Shown here: one piece after another, positions 25,388-35,063 of the stretch | How positions within the stretch are numbered: position 1 is the stretch's first letter | How the letters are laid out: every line of letters begins with the position of its first letter | Assembly (NCBI RefSeq): GCF_001908185.1 | Contig: NZ_LGHM01000006.1 | Location: 28,092-92,091 of the forward strand | From: Bradyrhizobium sp. AS23.2 | GTDB lineage: Bacteria; Pseudomonadota; Alphaproteobacteria; Rhizobiales; Xanthobacteraceae | DNA: 64,000 nt | Direction: 5' to 3' | Notes under the pieces: generated by a model | What the model was told of the DNA's origin: nothing | Databases searched by the model: none | What the model saw: only the letters and a program-made list of their open reading frames with translations | Program-made: the position numbers and the translations under genes

Positions 25388-25807
25388 TCATCCCTTTCTC
25401 GGCACCACCCGGAAGGTTCCGCTGGCTCTCGCGATCACAGCATCGTCGGCCTTGATCAGGCTCTGCGCAAAACAGATCGTCTTGCCGGTCTTGATGACGT
25501 CGCTCTCGATCGCGAGCCACTGGCCGATCTCGGCGGAGCCGACGAAATCGACCGTGAGCGAGATGGTCACGAATGATGTGGTCCAGTTCGTCGCCTGCGC
25601 GCAGCTATAGCCCATGGCGTTGTCGGAGAGCGCCGCAATGAGGCCGCCATGGATCAGGCCGCGGCCGTTGGTGTGCGGCTTTGCCAGCCGCAGGCCGATG
25701 ATGACGGCCTTGTCGGTTTTCTTCGCGTAGAGCGGCTCCCAGGGTTCGGTGAGGGGGCTCTTGCGGGAAAGCGGCTCGAAGCCGCCGGGGATGTCGGTGT
25801 CGGTCAT
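25388..25807 (-). CDS. PaaI-type hotdog-fold thioesterase
   Basis: Single-domain hotdog protein of 139 residues, hydrolysing an acyl- or aryl-CoA thioester. The signature GLIHGGLIAALSDNAMG near residue 50 holds the HGG motif and the catalytic aspartate of the PaaI/YbgC group; QWLAIESDVIKTGKTICFA follows. Its ATG is at 25807. It is not in an operon. Position next to the aromatic-acid cluster suggests an aryl-CoA substrate, but this is weak. Confidence 0.88.
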   Translation of the reverse strand: MTDTDIPGGFEPLSRKSPLTEPWEPLYAKKTDKAVIIGLRLAKPHTNGRGLIHGGLIAALSDNAMGYSCAQATNWTTSFVTISLTVDFVGSAEIGQWLAIESDVIKTGKTICFAQSLIKADDAVIARASGTFRVVPRKG

Positions 25808-25915
25808 GCGCGTCTCGCGTTGCTGGTCGCCAGCATTGAACGCGATGCGGATGACAGTTTCACTGCCTACAAAGTTTTAAACGGAATTTGCGCGGGTGTT
25901 TGAAACGGTCACTCC

Positions 25916-26001
25916 CGTCATTGCGAGGAGCGAAGCGACGAAGCAATCCAGAGTCTTTCCGCAGAGACAGTCTGGATTGCTTCGCTGCGCTCGCAAAGAC
26001 G
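25916..26001. repeat. Palindromic intergenic repeat, CATTGCGAG family (copy 2)
   Basis: Contains CGTCATTGCGAGGAGCGAAG, then GAAGCAATCCAGA and its complement TCTGGATTGCTTC. Nearly the same sequence as 51958-52043. Confidence 0.88.
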
Positions 26002-26023
26002 GTGTGGAGGCGGCGCGCGATGC

Positions 26024-26114
26024 CGTAGGGTGGGCAAAGGCGCGTAGCGCCGTGCCCACCGTCTCTCCACCATTCAGAAAGTTGGTGGGCACGCTACGCT
26101 TTGCCCACCCTACG
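26024..26114. repeat. Palindromic intergenic repeat (CGTAGGGTGGGC family)
   Basis: Ends CGTAGGGTGGGCAAA and TTTGCCCACCCTACG are exact complements, and GTGCCCACC / GGTGGGCAC pair inside. Together with the preceding repeat it fills the 315-bp gap between the thioesterase and pobA; there is no gene in that gap. Confidence 0.88.
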
Positions 26115-26122
26115 AGACCGTC

Positions 26123-27372
<1,250 letters not shown>

Positions 27373-27487
27373 CGGTTTGGCAAAAGGGGAGTGCTCGCTG
27401 CCGCAGCGCGACAAATCCATGCACCATGGCTGTCGTAGATGACGGCAGTGGCGCGCCGCGCCGGTTCCGGCTTGAACCCGCCAGCCG

Positions 27488-27505
27488 ATTATATAACATG
27501 TTAAC
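27488..27505. promoter_or_regulatory. AT-rich palindromic stretch upstream of the TRAP operon
   Basis: ATTATATAACATGTTAAC, containing the perfect 10-bp palindrome TAACATGTTA (27494-27503). It is about 50 bp before the dctP-like start and resembles the pobA site only loosely. Confidence 0.4.
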
Positions 27506-27557
27506 TAACGAGACCGGGCCATCGAAGCCCGCCGTCAGAAAGAGGGAGAGACGACCG

Positions 27558-28574
27558 ATGAGGAAAGCCTGTCTGGCTTTGCTGCTGGCAGCAAGCGTGA
27601 CGCCCGCGTTCGCGCAGGACAAGACCTTCGACCTGAAGATCTCGCACTGGGTGCCGGCCTCGCATCCGCTGCAAAAATCGCTGGAAGACTGGGCGGCCGC
27701 GGTGGAGAAGGATTCCGGCGGCACCATCAAGGGCAAGGTGTTTCCGGCCCAGCAGCTCGGCAAGGCCTTCGACCATTACGACATGGCACGCGACGGCATC
27801 GCCGACGTCACCTACGTCAATCCCGGCTACCAGCCCGGCCGCTTCCCGATCGTCGGCGCCGGCGAGCTGCCGTTCCTGATCTCGGACGCCAAGGGCGGCT
27901 CGATGGGCTTGGACGCCTGGTACCGCAAATATGCCGAGAAGGAGATGAAGGACGTCAAGTACTGCCTCGCCTTCGTCCACTCGCCCTCCTCCTTCCACTC
28001 CCGCACCAAGAAGATCGTGATGCCGGAGGACGTGAAGGGCCTGAAGATCCGCCCGGCCCACGCCACCATGGCGAATTTCGTCACCTCGCTCGGCGGCACC
28101 AATGTGCAGTCCTCCGCGCCCGAAGTACGCGACATCATCGAGCGCGGCGTCGCCGACGGCGTCACTTTTCCCTGGGGCTCGCTGGTGCTGTTCGGCATCG
28201 ACAAGGTGACCAAGTACGACATGGAGGCGCCGCTCTACACAACGACGTTCGTGTTCGTGATGAACAAGGACAAGTACAACGCGATGTCCGACAAGCAGAA
28301 GGCCGCGATCGACAAGAACTGCTCGGTCGAGATGGCCGGCGTGGTCGGCGAGCACTGGGGCAAGTTCGAGGATGCCGGTATCGACAAGATAAAGGCGGAG
28401 GCAGGCCACGATGTCTACAAGCTGACGCCGGAGCAGACCGCCGCCTGGAAGAAGGCCGCCGAACCGCTGGTCAAGACCTGGGCCGACGGCGCCAAGAAAG
28501 CGGGCGCCGATCCGGACGCCGCGCTCGTGGATCTGAAGGCCTCGCTGAAGAAGTACAACGCGCTGGCGGAGTAG
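27558..28574 (+). CDS. dctP: TRAP transporter periplasmic solute-binding protein (DctP)
   Basis: Secreted receptor of 338 residues for a tripartite ATP-independent importer. The start at 27558, behind GGGAGAGACGACCG, gives a signal peptide of about 20 residues ending in PAFA; an earlier in-frame ATG at 27426 is rejected because it would bury this peptide. The segment LKIRPAHATMANFVTSLGG carries the conserved arginine that contacts a carboxylate ligand. It is followed by dctQ and dctM. Flanking pobA and fcs suggest an aromatic or phenylpropenoid acid as ligand; this is inference. Confidence 0.92.
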   Translation: MRKACLALLLAASVTPAFAQDKTFDLKISHWVPASHPLQKSLEDWAAAVEKDSGGTIKGKVFPAQQLGKAFDHYDMARDGIADVTYVNPGYQPGRFPIVGAGELPFLISDAKGGSMGLDAWYRKYAEKEMKDVKYCLAFVHSPSSFHSRTKKIVMPEDVKGLKIRPAHATMANFVTSLGGTNVQSSAPEVRDIIERGVADGVTFPWGSLVLFGIDKVTKYDMEAPLYTTTFVFVMNKDKYNAMSDKQKAAIDKNCSVEMAGVVGEHWGKFEDAGIDKIKAEAGHDVYKLTPEQTAAWKKAAEPLVKTWADGAKKAGADPDAALVDLKASLKKYNALAE

Positions 28575-28592
28575 CCTCGCATCGAAGGAAAC

Positions 28593-28620
28593 ACGGCGGC
28601 GGGAAGCATCTCGCCGCCGT
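28593..28620 (+). terminator. Hairpin after dctP
   Basis: ACGGCGGCG and CGCCGCCGT arms around a 10-base loop, without a full T-run. It may attenuate transcription and explain higher receptor than permease expression. Confidence 0.55.
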
Positions 28621-28663
28621 TGTTCTGCAAGCGGGCCGAGATATGAGGTGCGCACGACGCTTC

Positions 28664-28813
28664 CTCTCCCTCTCCCCGCCTGCGGGGAGAGGGTTGGGGT
28701 GAGGGGGGAGTCTCCGCAAGGGCGGTGGCAGTTCGACGCGCGGAGAGTCCCCCTCACCCGGAATCCGCGCTGCGCGCGAATTCCGGCCTCTCCCCGCACG
28801 CGGGGAGAGGCGA
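28664..28813. repeat. Palindromic intergenic repeat (CTCTCCCCGC family, copy 1)
   Basis: Contains CTCTCCCCGCCTGCGGGGAGAG, GGTTGGGGTGAGGGG and, at the other end, CCCCCTCACCC and CTCTCCCCGCACGCGGGGAG. It lies inside the TRAP operon, between dctP and dctQ. A relative is at 34857. Confidence 0.82.
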
Positions 28814-28864
28814 AGAACCGCCGCTGGAATCGAGAGCGAGAATGACATCAGGCAGGAAACTCCC

Positions 28865-29374
28865 ATGAAGCGCTCCTGGATGGATCGCGTCATCGACACG
28901 ATCGAGTGGATCGCGGCCGGCTTCGTCGGCATTGTCGCACTCGACATTTTTCTGTCGGTGCTGCTGCGCAATACGCTGAACTATTCGATCCCCGACAGTT
29001 TCGACATCGGCCGTATGCTGCTCGGCATCCTCATTTTCTGGGGCATCGCGGCGACCTCCTATCGCGGCACCCACATCACGGTCGACCTGGTCTGGGGCAA
29101 TGTCGGGCCGCGCTATCAGCGCTGGATCGACGTGTTCGCGACACTGGTGCTGCTGTTCGTCGTCACGGTGCAGACCTGGACGCTGTTCGACAAGGTGCGC
29201 GGAACCTACAACGACAACGTCCAGACCTTCGACATGCACATGCCGACCTGGCCGTTCTTCGCGATCGCCTGGATCGGCGACGTCTCCGCCGTGCTGCTGA
29301 TCGCGATCCGCACCTACCGGCTGATCTTCCACCCGGAAGACATGCACGACCCCAAGCTGAAGGCGACGGAGTAA
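28865..29374 (+). CDS. dctQ: TRAP transporter small permease (DctQ)
   Basis: Small membrane subunit of 169 residues with four hydrophobic helices (about 15-35, 50-70, 90-110 and 135-155) and the family segment SFDIGRMLLGILIFWGIA followed by YRGTHITVDL. It starts 290 bp after dctP, separated by a hairpin and a palindromic repeat, and ends 2 bp before dctM. Confidence 0.9.
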   Translation: MKRSWMDRVIDTIEWIAAGFVGIVALDIFLSVLLRNTLNYSIPDSFDIGRMLLGILIFWGIAATSYRGTHITVDLVWGNVGPRYQRWIDVFATLVLLFVVTVQTWTLFDKVRGTYNDNVQTFDMHMPTWPFFAIAWIGDVSAVLLIAIRTYRLIFHPEDMHDPKLKATE

Positions 29375-29376
29375 TC

Positions 29377-30696
29377 ATGAGCACCGATGCCGTCGCCGTT
29401 ATCGGCTTCGTTTCCCTGTTTGCCCTCATGCTGCTGCGCGTGCCCGTCGGCATGGCCATGGGCCTCGTCGGCGTGTCCGGCTTCTCCTATATCGTCGGCA
29501 CGACGCCGGCGCTGAAGCTGGTCGGCCAGACCTCGATGCGCACGGTCACGGACTACACCTTCGGCGTCATCCCGATGTTCCTGCTGATGGGATCCTTCGT
29601 CAGCAATTCCGGCATGAGCCGCGAACTGTTCCGGGCCGCCAACGGCTTTGTCGGGCATTTGCGTGGCGGGCTCGGTATTGCAACCGTCGGCGCCTGCGGC
29701 GGCTTTGCCGCGATCTGCGGCTCGTCGGTGGCGACCGCCGCGACCTTCTCCGCCGTCGCCTATCCCGAGATGCGCCGCTTCGGCTATCCGCAGTCCTTCG
29801 CAACCGGCGTGATCGCCGCCGGCGGAACGCTGGGCGCAATGCTGCCGCCCTCCACCGTGCTTGCGGTCTACGGCATCATCACCGAGCAGGACATTGGAAA
29901 ACTCTTCATCGCCGGCATCATTCCGGGCCTCCTGGCGATGACGATGTACATGATCACGATCGGCCTGATCGGCTATTTCCGTCCCGATTTCCTGCCCAAG
30001 GGCAAGGTGCTGCCGTGGCGCGAGCGCTTTGCCGGCCTGAAGGACATCTGGGCGCCGGTGCTGCTGTTCGTGTTCGTCATCGGCGGCCTCTACGGCCTGC
30101 CGTTCCTGCCGCGCTTCACGCCGACGGAAGCCGGCGGCGTCGGCGCTGCGGGCGCCTTCATCATCGGCATCGTCACGGGACGGCTCGACCGCGAGAAGGT
30201 GCTGGCCTCGCTGCTCCAGGCAACGCGTACCGCGGCCGCCGTGTTCACCGTGCTGATCGGCGCCTTAATCTTCGGCTACTTCCTCACGGTGACGCAGACG
30301 CCGCAGAAGGTGACCGAATTCCTGACCGGGCTGGGCCTCGGTCCCTACGGCGTGCTGGCGCTGATCATGGTGATGTATCTCGTGCTCGGCTGCCTGATGG
30401 ACGCCATGGCGATGATCATCCTCACCGTACCGATCATCTTCCCGGTCATCACCCATCTCGGCTTCGACCCGATCTGGTTCGGCGTCATCATCGTCATGAC
30501 GGTCGAGCTAGGCCTGATCCATCCGCCTGTCGGCATGAACGTCTTCGTCATCAAGAGCGTGGTGAAGGACGTCTCCTTCTCCACCATCTTCAAGGGCGTG
30601 ATCCCGTTCGTGGCGACGGACCTGGTGCGTCTGGTGATCTTGATCGCCTTCCCGCTGCTGGCGACATGGCTGCCGACACGCATGATGGCGAATTGA
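29377..30696 (+). CDS. dctM: TRAP transporter large permease (DctM)
   Basis: Main membrane channel of the TRAP importer, 439 residues and about 12 helices, driven by an ion gradient. Motifs: LRVPVGMAMGLVG at the N-terminus, GGFAAICGSSVATAATFS, and GLIHPPVGMNVFVIKS in the second half. The frame is open to 28906, but the ATG at 29377 directly after the dctQ stop starts the family sequence. Confidence 0.93.
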   Translation: MSTDAVAVIGFVSLFALMLLRVPVGMAMGLVGVSGFSYIVGTTPALKLVGQTSMRTVTDYTFGVIPMFLLMGSFVSNSGMSRELFRAANGFVGHLRGGLGIATVGACGGFAAICGSSVATAATFSAVAYPEMRRFGYPQSFATGVIAAGGTLGAMLPPSTVLAVYGIITEQDIGKLFIAGIIPGLLAMTMYMITIGLIGYFRPDFLPKGKVLPWRERFAGLKDIWAPVLLFVFVIGGLYGLPFLPRFTPTEAGGVGAAGAFIIGIVTGRLDREKVLASLLQATRTAAAVFTVLIGALIFGYFLTVTQTPQKVTEFLTGLGLGPYGVLALIMVMYLVLGCLMDAMAMIILTVPIIFPVITHLGFDPIWFGVIIVMTVELGLIHPPVGMNVFVIKSVVKDVSFSTIFKGVIPFVATDLVRLVILIAFPLLATWLPTRMMAN

Positions 30697-30709
30697 GAGG
30701 CGTGAAGCG

Positions 30710-31171
30710 ATGACCACACCGACGCTCGAAACCAAATACGTCTTCACCATCACCGCCAGGATCGGCGACGTCGTCACCGCCGGCGAGACTGGCATCGGTG
30801 TCCGCCGCATCATTCCGATCATCGGCGGTGAAGTGAAGGGCGCGATCACCGGCAAGGTGCTGCCGTTCGGCGCCGACTTCCAGACCATCCGCCCCAACGA
30901 GCTGATCGATCTCGAAGCAAAATACGCCTTCGAAACCGACGACGGCGCCATCGTCTATGTCGAGAACAAGGGCATGCGCTTCGGGCGGGTCGAGCTGTTG
31001 CAAAAGCTCAAGCGCGGTGAGCCGGTCGATCCAAAGCTGATCTATTTCCGCACTGTGCCGAAATTCGAAACGGGGAATGAGAAGTACCGCTGGTTGATGC
31101 AGCACATCTTTGTCGCCTCGGCCGCGCGGCACGCGGACCGCGTGGTGGTGGATGTACATCAGGTGATGTGA
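30710..31171 (+). CDS. DUF3237 family protein
   Basis: Soluble beta-barrel protein of 153 residues of the DUF3237 family, recognisable by GIRR-like VRRIIPIIGGEVKGAITGKVLP and ARYAFET-like segments, ending YRWLMQHIFVASAARHAD. No reaction is established for the family. It lies 13 bp after dctM and is probably co-transcribed, which ties it to the TRAP substrate; DUF3237 genes often accompany aromatic-acid catabolism. Confidence 0.85.
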   Translation: MTTPTLETKYVFTITARIGDVVTAGETGIGVRRIIPIIGGEVKGAITGKVLPFGADFQTIRPNELIDLEAKYAFETDDGAIVYVENKGMRFGRVELLQKLKRGEPVDPKLIYFRTVPKFETGNEKYRWLMQHIFVASAARHADRVVVDVHQVM

Positions 31172-31295
31172 GGCGCCTGCCTCCTGGTTGGACCTTATCA
31201 ATCCCCTCCTGCAAAAACCACGCAGGGCCTTTGCCCCGGGGCCCAGCTGGTTCAGGATATGCGCGCAAGATTGTGCAGACCAAGGGAGTGCCACC

Positions 31296-31976
31296 ATGTC
31301 CCTTATGGCTTCCAACGGCTCAAGCCCGCATCGCAACTTTGATCCTGCCGAAATGGGCGCCATCGCCCATCTCTACCGGGGCGAGGTCTATCGCTCGACG
31401 ATCTGGCGAACGCGGCTCGACAACACGACCAATTGGTCGATCGTCACGATGGGCATCGCGCTGTCGACGACCTTTTCGAGCCCGCAAGCATCTCCCCTGC
31501 CGCTCGTCCTCGTCGGACTGCTGATCGCCGTGTTCCTCGCGATGGAGGCGCGGCGCTATCGCTATTTCAACGTCTGGCGCGCCCGCGCCCGCTGGCTGGA
31601 GAAGAATTTCTATGCGCCGATGTTCACAGGCGAGGCGCACGACGACAGCTGGCAGGCAATTCTCGCGCGCGATTACACCGCGCCCCGCTATCACATTTCA
31701 TTCGCCCGCGCCGCAGGGCGGCGCCTGCGTCGCAATTACGCCGGGATTCTCGTCATCCAGGCGGTCGCCTATTACGGCAAGATTGCAATCCATCCGGCGC
31801 CCGCCGCCAGCTTGGCCGAATTTGTCGATCGCGCGGCCGTCGGACCGCTTCCCGGCTGGATCGTTCTGATCATGGGCTTTGCCTACGATTTCGGCTGGCT
31901 GGCGTTCGCGCTCGGCACGTTATGGTTCGACCAGCGCGAGCACGGAGCGAAGGGCGCCGGAGTGGCGATGGGCTAG
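31296..31976 (+). CDS. DUF2270 membrane protein
   Basis: Integral membrane protein of 226 residues, DUF2270 family. A cytosolic N-terminal region with HLYRGEVYRSTIWRTRLD precedes two helices (about 47-80), a soluble middle with EARRYRYFNVWRARARWLE, and two further helices near the C-terminus. The ATG at 31296 after AGGGAGTGCC is chosen over a TTG at 31188. Function unknown. Confidence 0.82.
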   Translation: MSLMASNGSSPHRNFDPAEMGAIAHLYRGEVYRSTIWRTRLDNTTNWSIVTMGIALSTTFSSPQASPLPLVLVGLLIAVFLAMEARRYRYFNVWRARARWLEKNFYAPMFTGEAHDDSWQAILARDYTAPRYHISFARAAGRRLRRNYAGILVIQAVAYYGKIAIHPAPAASLAEFVDRAAVGPLPGWIVLIMGFAYDFGWLAFALGTLWFDQREHGAKGAGVAMG

Positions 31977-32080
31977 CAACAGGGAACTGCCGCAGCAGCG
32001 CAGGCGCGGCTCTTGCCCTCTTGGGCGGGATCCGGGACGAGTTCACCCAGCCCCTCGACGGGCAGGGAAACCCGTCCTCC

Positions 32081-32116
32081 TTGTTGACTCCCTCAGAATT
32101 CGTTATACAACATAAC
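32081..32116 (+). promoter_or_regulatory. Promoter and operator of the crotonase-fcs operon
   Basis: TTGTTG (32081-32086), a 17-bp spacer and TATACA (32104-32109) fit a sigma-70-like promoter. The -10 lies inside the inverted repeat GTTAT-ACAAC-ATAAC (32102-32116), so a bound repressor would block RNA polymerase. The same 5-5-5 design is at the pobA promoter (27358). Confidence 0.6.
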
Positions 32117-32135
32117 TATTCTGATAAGGACGCAA

Positions 32136-32945
32136 ATGACACAGGGAAACGCCGAGGCCGCTGATGCGGGAGCCGCCGGGCTGCTCAAGATCGAGCGGGC
32201 GGACAGGGTTTTGACCGTGGGTCTGAACCGGCCGGCCAAGCGCAATGCGCTCAACGACGGCATCATCCTGGAAATCGGCGAATGTTTTGCGTCACTGCCC
32301 GAGGATATCGGCGCGGTCGTCATCCACGGCATTGGTGATCATTTCTCCTCCGGTCTCGACCTCTCCGAACTCCAGGACCATGACGCGACCGGCGGCCTCT
32401 TGCATTCGCAGATGTGGCACCGGGTGTTCGACCGCATCCAGTACAGCCGCGTGCCCGTGATCGCGGCGCTCAAGGGCGCCGTGATCGGTGGCGGGCTCGA
32501 GCTCGCCTGTGCGGCGCATATCCGCGTCGCCGAGCCCTCGACCTATTTCGCGCTGCCCGAGGGGCAACGCGGCATCTTCGTCGGCGGCGGCGGCTCGGTG
32601 CGGCTGCCGCGGCTGATCGGCGTAGCGCGGATGATGGACATGATGCTGACCGGCCGCGTCTATAGCGCGACCGAAGGCGCATCCTACGGCTTTGCGCAAT
32701 ATGTGACGGAGGCCGGCAACGGCCTCACCAAGGCGCTGGAGCTTGCGACCAAGATCGCCTCCAACGCTCCGCTGACGAATTTCGCCGTGCTCCAGGCGCT
32801 GCCGATGATCGCCGAAGCCAACCCGCAGACCGGTCTGTTGATGGAATCGCTGATGGCCACCGTCGCGCAGAGCGACAAGGAGGCGAAGCGCAGGATCCGC
32901 GAATTCCTCGAGCACAAGACCGCCAAGGTGAAGCCGAAGTCATGA
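32136..32945 (+). CDS. Crotonase/enoyl-CoA hydratase, probable hydroxycinnamoyl-CoA hydratase
   Basis: Crotonase-fold enzyme of 269 residues. The oxyanion segment GAVIGGGLELAC holds Glu122 and the next catalytic position is Glu142 in ALPEGQRG. The 20-residue spacing matches the two catalytic glutamates of true enoyl-CoA hydratases. Hydroxycinnamoyl-CoA hydratase-lyases (Ech/HCHL) have Ser at the first of these, so this protein looks like a hydratase without aldol cleavage. It overlaps the feruloyl-CoA synthase gene by 4 bp. Likely step: hydration of p-coumaroyl- or feruloyl-CoA. Confidence 0.88.
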   Translation: MTQGNAEAADAGAAGLLKIERADRVLTVGLNRPAKRNALNDGIILEIGECFASLPEDIGAVVIHGIGDHFSSGLDLSELQDHDATGGLLHSQMWHRVFDRIQYSRVPVIAALKGAVIGGGLELACAAHIRVAEPSTYFALPEGQRGIFVGGGGSVRLPRLIGVARMMDMMLTGRVYSATEGASYGFAQYVTEAGNGLTKALELATKIASNAPLTNFAVLQALPMIAEANPQTGLLMESLMATVAQSDKEAKRRIREFLEHKTAKVKPKS

Positions 32946-34825
32946 GCGCGCAGCCGTCCTCTTCCAGCACAGAGCGCGGCGCGAGCATTTTTCCGCTGCG
33001 GCCGATCTCGTTCGGCGATCCCGCCGTTAATATCGAACGGCGCGACGACGGCACGATCTACCTGCGGCCGAAGCAGCCGCTCGGCGATTATCCCGTCCGT
33101 ATCACCGATCGCCTGCATCACTGGGCCAAGACGACGCCGGACCGCGTCTTCATGGCGGAGCGTGAAGGCGGCCGCGGCTGGCGCAAGATCACTTACGCGG
33201 AGCTGCTCACCGCGAGCCGGCACATCGCCTCGAGCCTGATCCAGCGCGGTCTGTCCGCGGAACGGCCGGTCGTCATCCTCTCCGGCAATTCGATCGACCA
33301 TGCGCTGCTGGCCTTCGGCGCGTTCTATGCCGGCATTCCGTTCTGCCCGGTGTCGCCGGCCTATTCGCTGGTGTCGAAGGACTACGGCAAGCTCTCTTAT
33401 CTGATGAAGCTGCTGACGCCCGGCCTCGTCTTCGCCGAGGATGCCGACAAGTTCGCCGACGCACTCGCCGCCAATGTTTCGCCCGGCACCGAGATTGCCG
33501 CCTCCTATGGCGGCGTACCAGGCCGCGACGTCACGCTGCTCGCCGATCTCATCGCAACGCCGGTCCGTGGCGATCTCGACGCGGTGCACGAAAAAATCGG
33601 CCCCGACACGATCGCAAAGTTCCTGCTGACTTCGGGCTCGACCGGCAATCCCAAGGCCGTCATCAACACCCAGCGCATGATTTGCGCCAACCAGGTGATG
33701 CTGCGCGAGACGCTCGCCTTCCTCAAGGACGAGCCGCCTGTCATCATCGACTGGCTGCCCTGGAATCACACCTTTGGCGGCAACCACAATATCGGGCTGA
33801 CGCTCTACAATGGCGGCTCGATGTATCTCGACGCCGGCAAGCCGATGCCCGGCGGCATCGAGGAGACCGTGCGCAATCTCCAGGAGATTTCGCCGACGGT
33901 CTATTTCAACGTGCCCAAGGGCTACGAGTCGCTGCTGCCTTATCTACGCGACGACCAGGGCCTGCGCGCAAAGTTCTTCGACCGGCTGCACGCGATGTTC
34001 TTTTCCGGCGCGGCGCTCTCGCCCTTCGTCTGGAACAGCCTCGACGAGCTCGCGGTGAAGGAAAAAGGCTATCGCGTGCCGATGCTGACGGGCCTCGGTG
34101 CCACCGAGACCGCGCCGTTCTTCATGTCGGTCAATCCACGCACCAGCCGCTCCGGCCATGTCGGCCTCCCGGTCTCGGGCAATGATGCCAAGCTCGTTCC
34201 TGACAACGGCAAGCTCGAGGTCCGCGCCAAGGGGCCGAACGTGATGCCCGGCTACTGGCGCCAGCCCGACATCACCGCAAAATCCTTCGATGAGGAAGGA
34301 TTTTACAAGATGGGCGATGCGCTCAAGCCGTCCGACCCCGATGATTTCAATGCGGGCTTCGATTTCGACGGCCGTGTCAGCGAGGACTTCAAGCTCGCAA
34401 GCGGCACCTGGGTCAGCGTCGGCCCCTTGCGCGCACGTTTTGTCGCGGCCTGCGCGCCGCTGGTGCGCGACGTCGTCATCGCCGGCATCAACCGCGACGA
34501 AATCTCCGCGCTCGTGCTGCTCGATCTCGACGGCTGCCGGCTGATCAACCCGACACTGCCGGCCGACGATCTCACCGTCACCGCGCGCGACCGGCTGGTG
34601 CGCGAGGCTTTTCGCGAGCGACTGACCAGCTTCCTCGGCTCAGCCACCGGCTCCTCGACGCGGATCACGCGTGCAATCCTGATGGATACGCCGCTCTCGA
34701 TCGACAAGGGCGAAGTCACCGACAAGGGCTCGATCAACCAGCGCGCTGTGCTCGAGCATCGCACAGCATTGATCGAGGAGCTCTATGCTGCCAATCCATC
34801 GGACCGTGTGATATCGGTCGGCTAA
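32942..34825 (+). CDS. fcs: Feruloyl-CoA synthase
   Basis: AMP-forming ligase of the ANL superfamily, 627 residues, activating ferulate, p-coumarate or a similar acid with ATP and CoA. The phosphate loop LLTSGSTGNPK lies at 228-238, WLPWNHTFGGNHNIG follows, and the adenine-binding region reads TGLGATETAP. The C-terminal subdomain has DGRVSEDFKLASGTWVSVGP, characteristic of feruloyl-CoA synthases, with Lys in the usual hinge/catalytic area (IDKGEVTDKGSINQ). Translationally coupled to the upstream crotonase. Confidence 0.93.
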   Translation: MSAQPSSSSTERGASIFPLRPISFGDPAVNIERRDDGTIYLRPKQPLGDYPVRITDRLHHWAKTTPDRVFMAEREGGRGWRKITYAELLTASRHIASSLIQRGLSAERPVVILSGNSIDHALLAFGAFYAGIPFCPVSPAYSLVSKDYGKLSYLMKLLTPGLVFAEDADKFADALAANVSPGTEIAASYGGVPGRDVTLLADLIATPVRGDLDAVHEKIGPDTIAKFLLTSGSTGNPKAVINTQRMICANQVMLRETLAFLKDEPPVIIDWLPWNHTFGGNHNIGLTLYNGGSMYLDAGKPMPGGIEETVRNLQEISPTVYFNVPKGYESLLPYLRDDQGLRAKFFDRLHAMFFSGAALSPFVWNSLDELAVKEKGYRVPMLTGLGATETAPFFMSVNPRTSRSGHVGLPVSGNDAKLVPDNGKLEVRAKGPNVMPGYWRQPDITAKSFDEEGFYKMGDALKPSDPDDFNAGFDFDGRVSEDFKLASGTWVSVGPLRARFVAACAPLVRDVVIAGINRDEISALVLLDLDGCRLINPTLPADDLTVTARDRLVREAFRERLTSFLGSATGSSTRITRAILMDTPLSIDKGEVTDKGSINQRAVLEHRTALIEELYAANPSDRVISVG

Positions 34826-34856
34826 CATGAGAGTTGGAATGAACCGGTCGGCGCTT

Positions 34857-35005
34857 CCTTCACCTCGCCCCGCTTGCGGCGGAGAGGTCGAATTTGCGCA
34901 ACGCGCAAATTCGGGTGAGGGGGGAGTCTCCACGAGTCCAGCTCCCACCTCCCCCGCGGAGAGCCCCCCTCACCCCAACCCTCTCCCCGCAAGCGGGGCG
35001 AGGGA
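34857..35005. repeat. Palindromic intergenic repeat (CTCTCCCCGC family, copy 2)
   Basis: Blocks CTCGCCCCGCTTGCGG, CGGGTGAGGGGGGAGTCTCC and, at the far end, CCCCTCACCCCAACC and CTCTCCCCGCAAGCGGGG. Related to 28664-28813. It fills the 238-bp gap between fcs and the SDR gene. Confidence 0.8.
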
Positions 35006-35063
35006 GCGCACCGAACGCTTTGATACGATCTCGTCAGAATTTGAATCGCCAAAGGAGAAGGTC

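Noticed and set aside
32136..32945. Naming the crotonase as an Ech-type hydroxycinnamoyl-CoA hydratase-lyase
   Set aside because: It retains the first hydratase glutamate that hydratase-lyases lack; hydratase is the better call.
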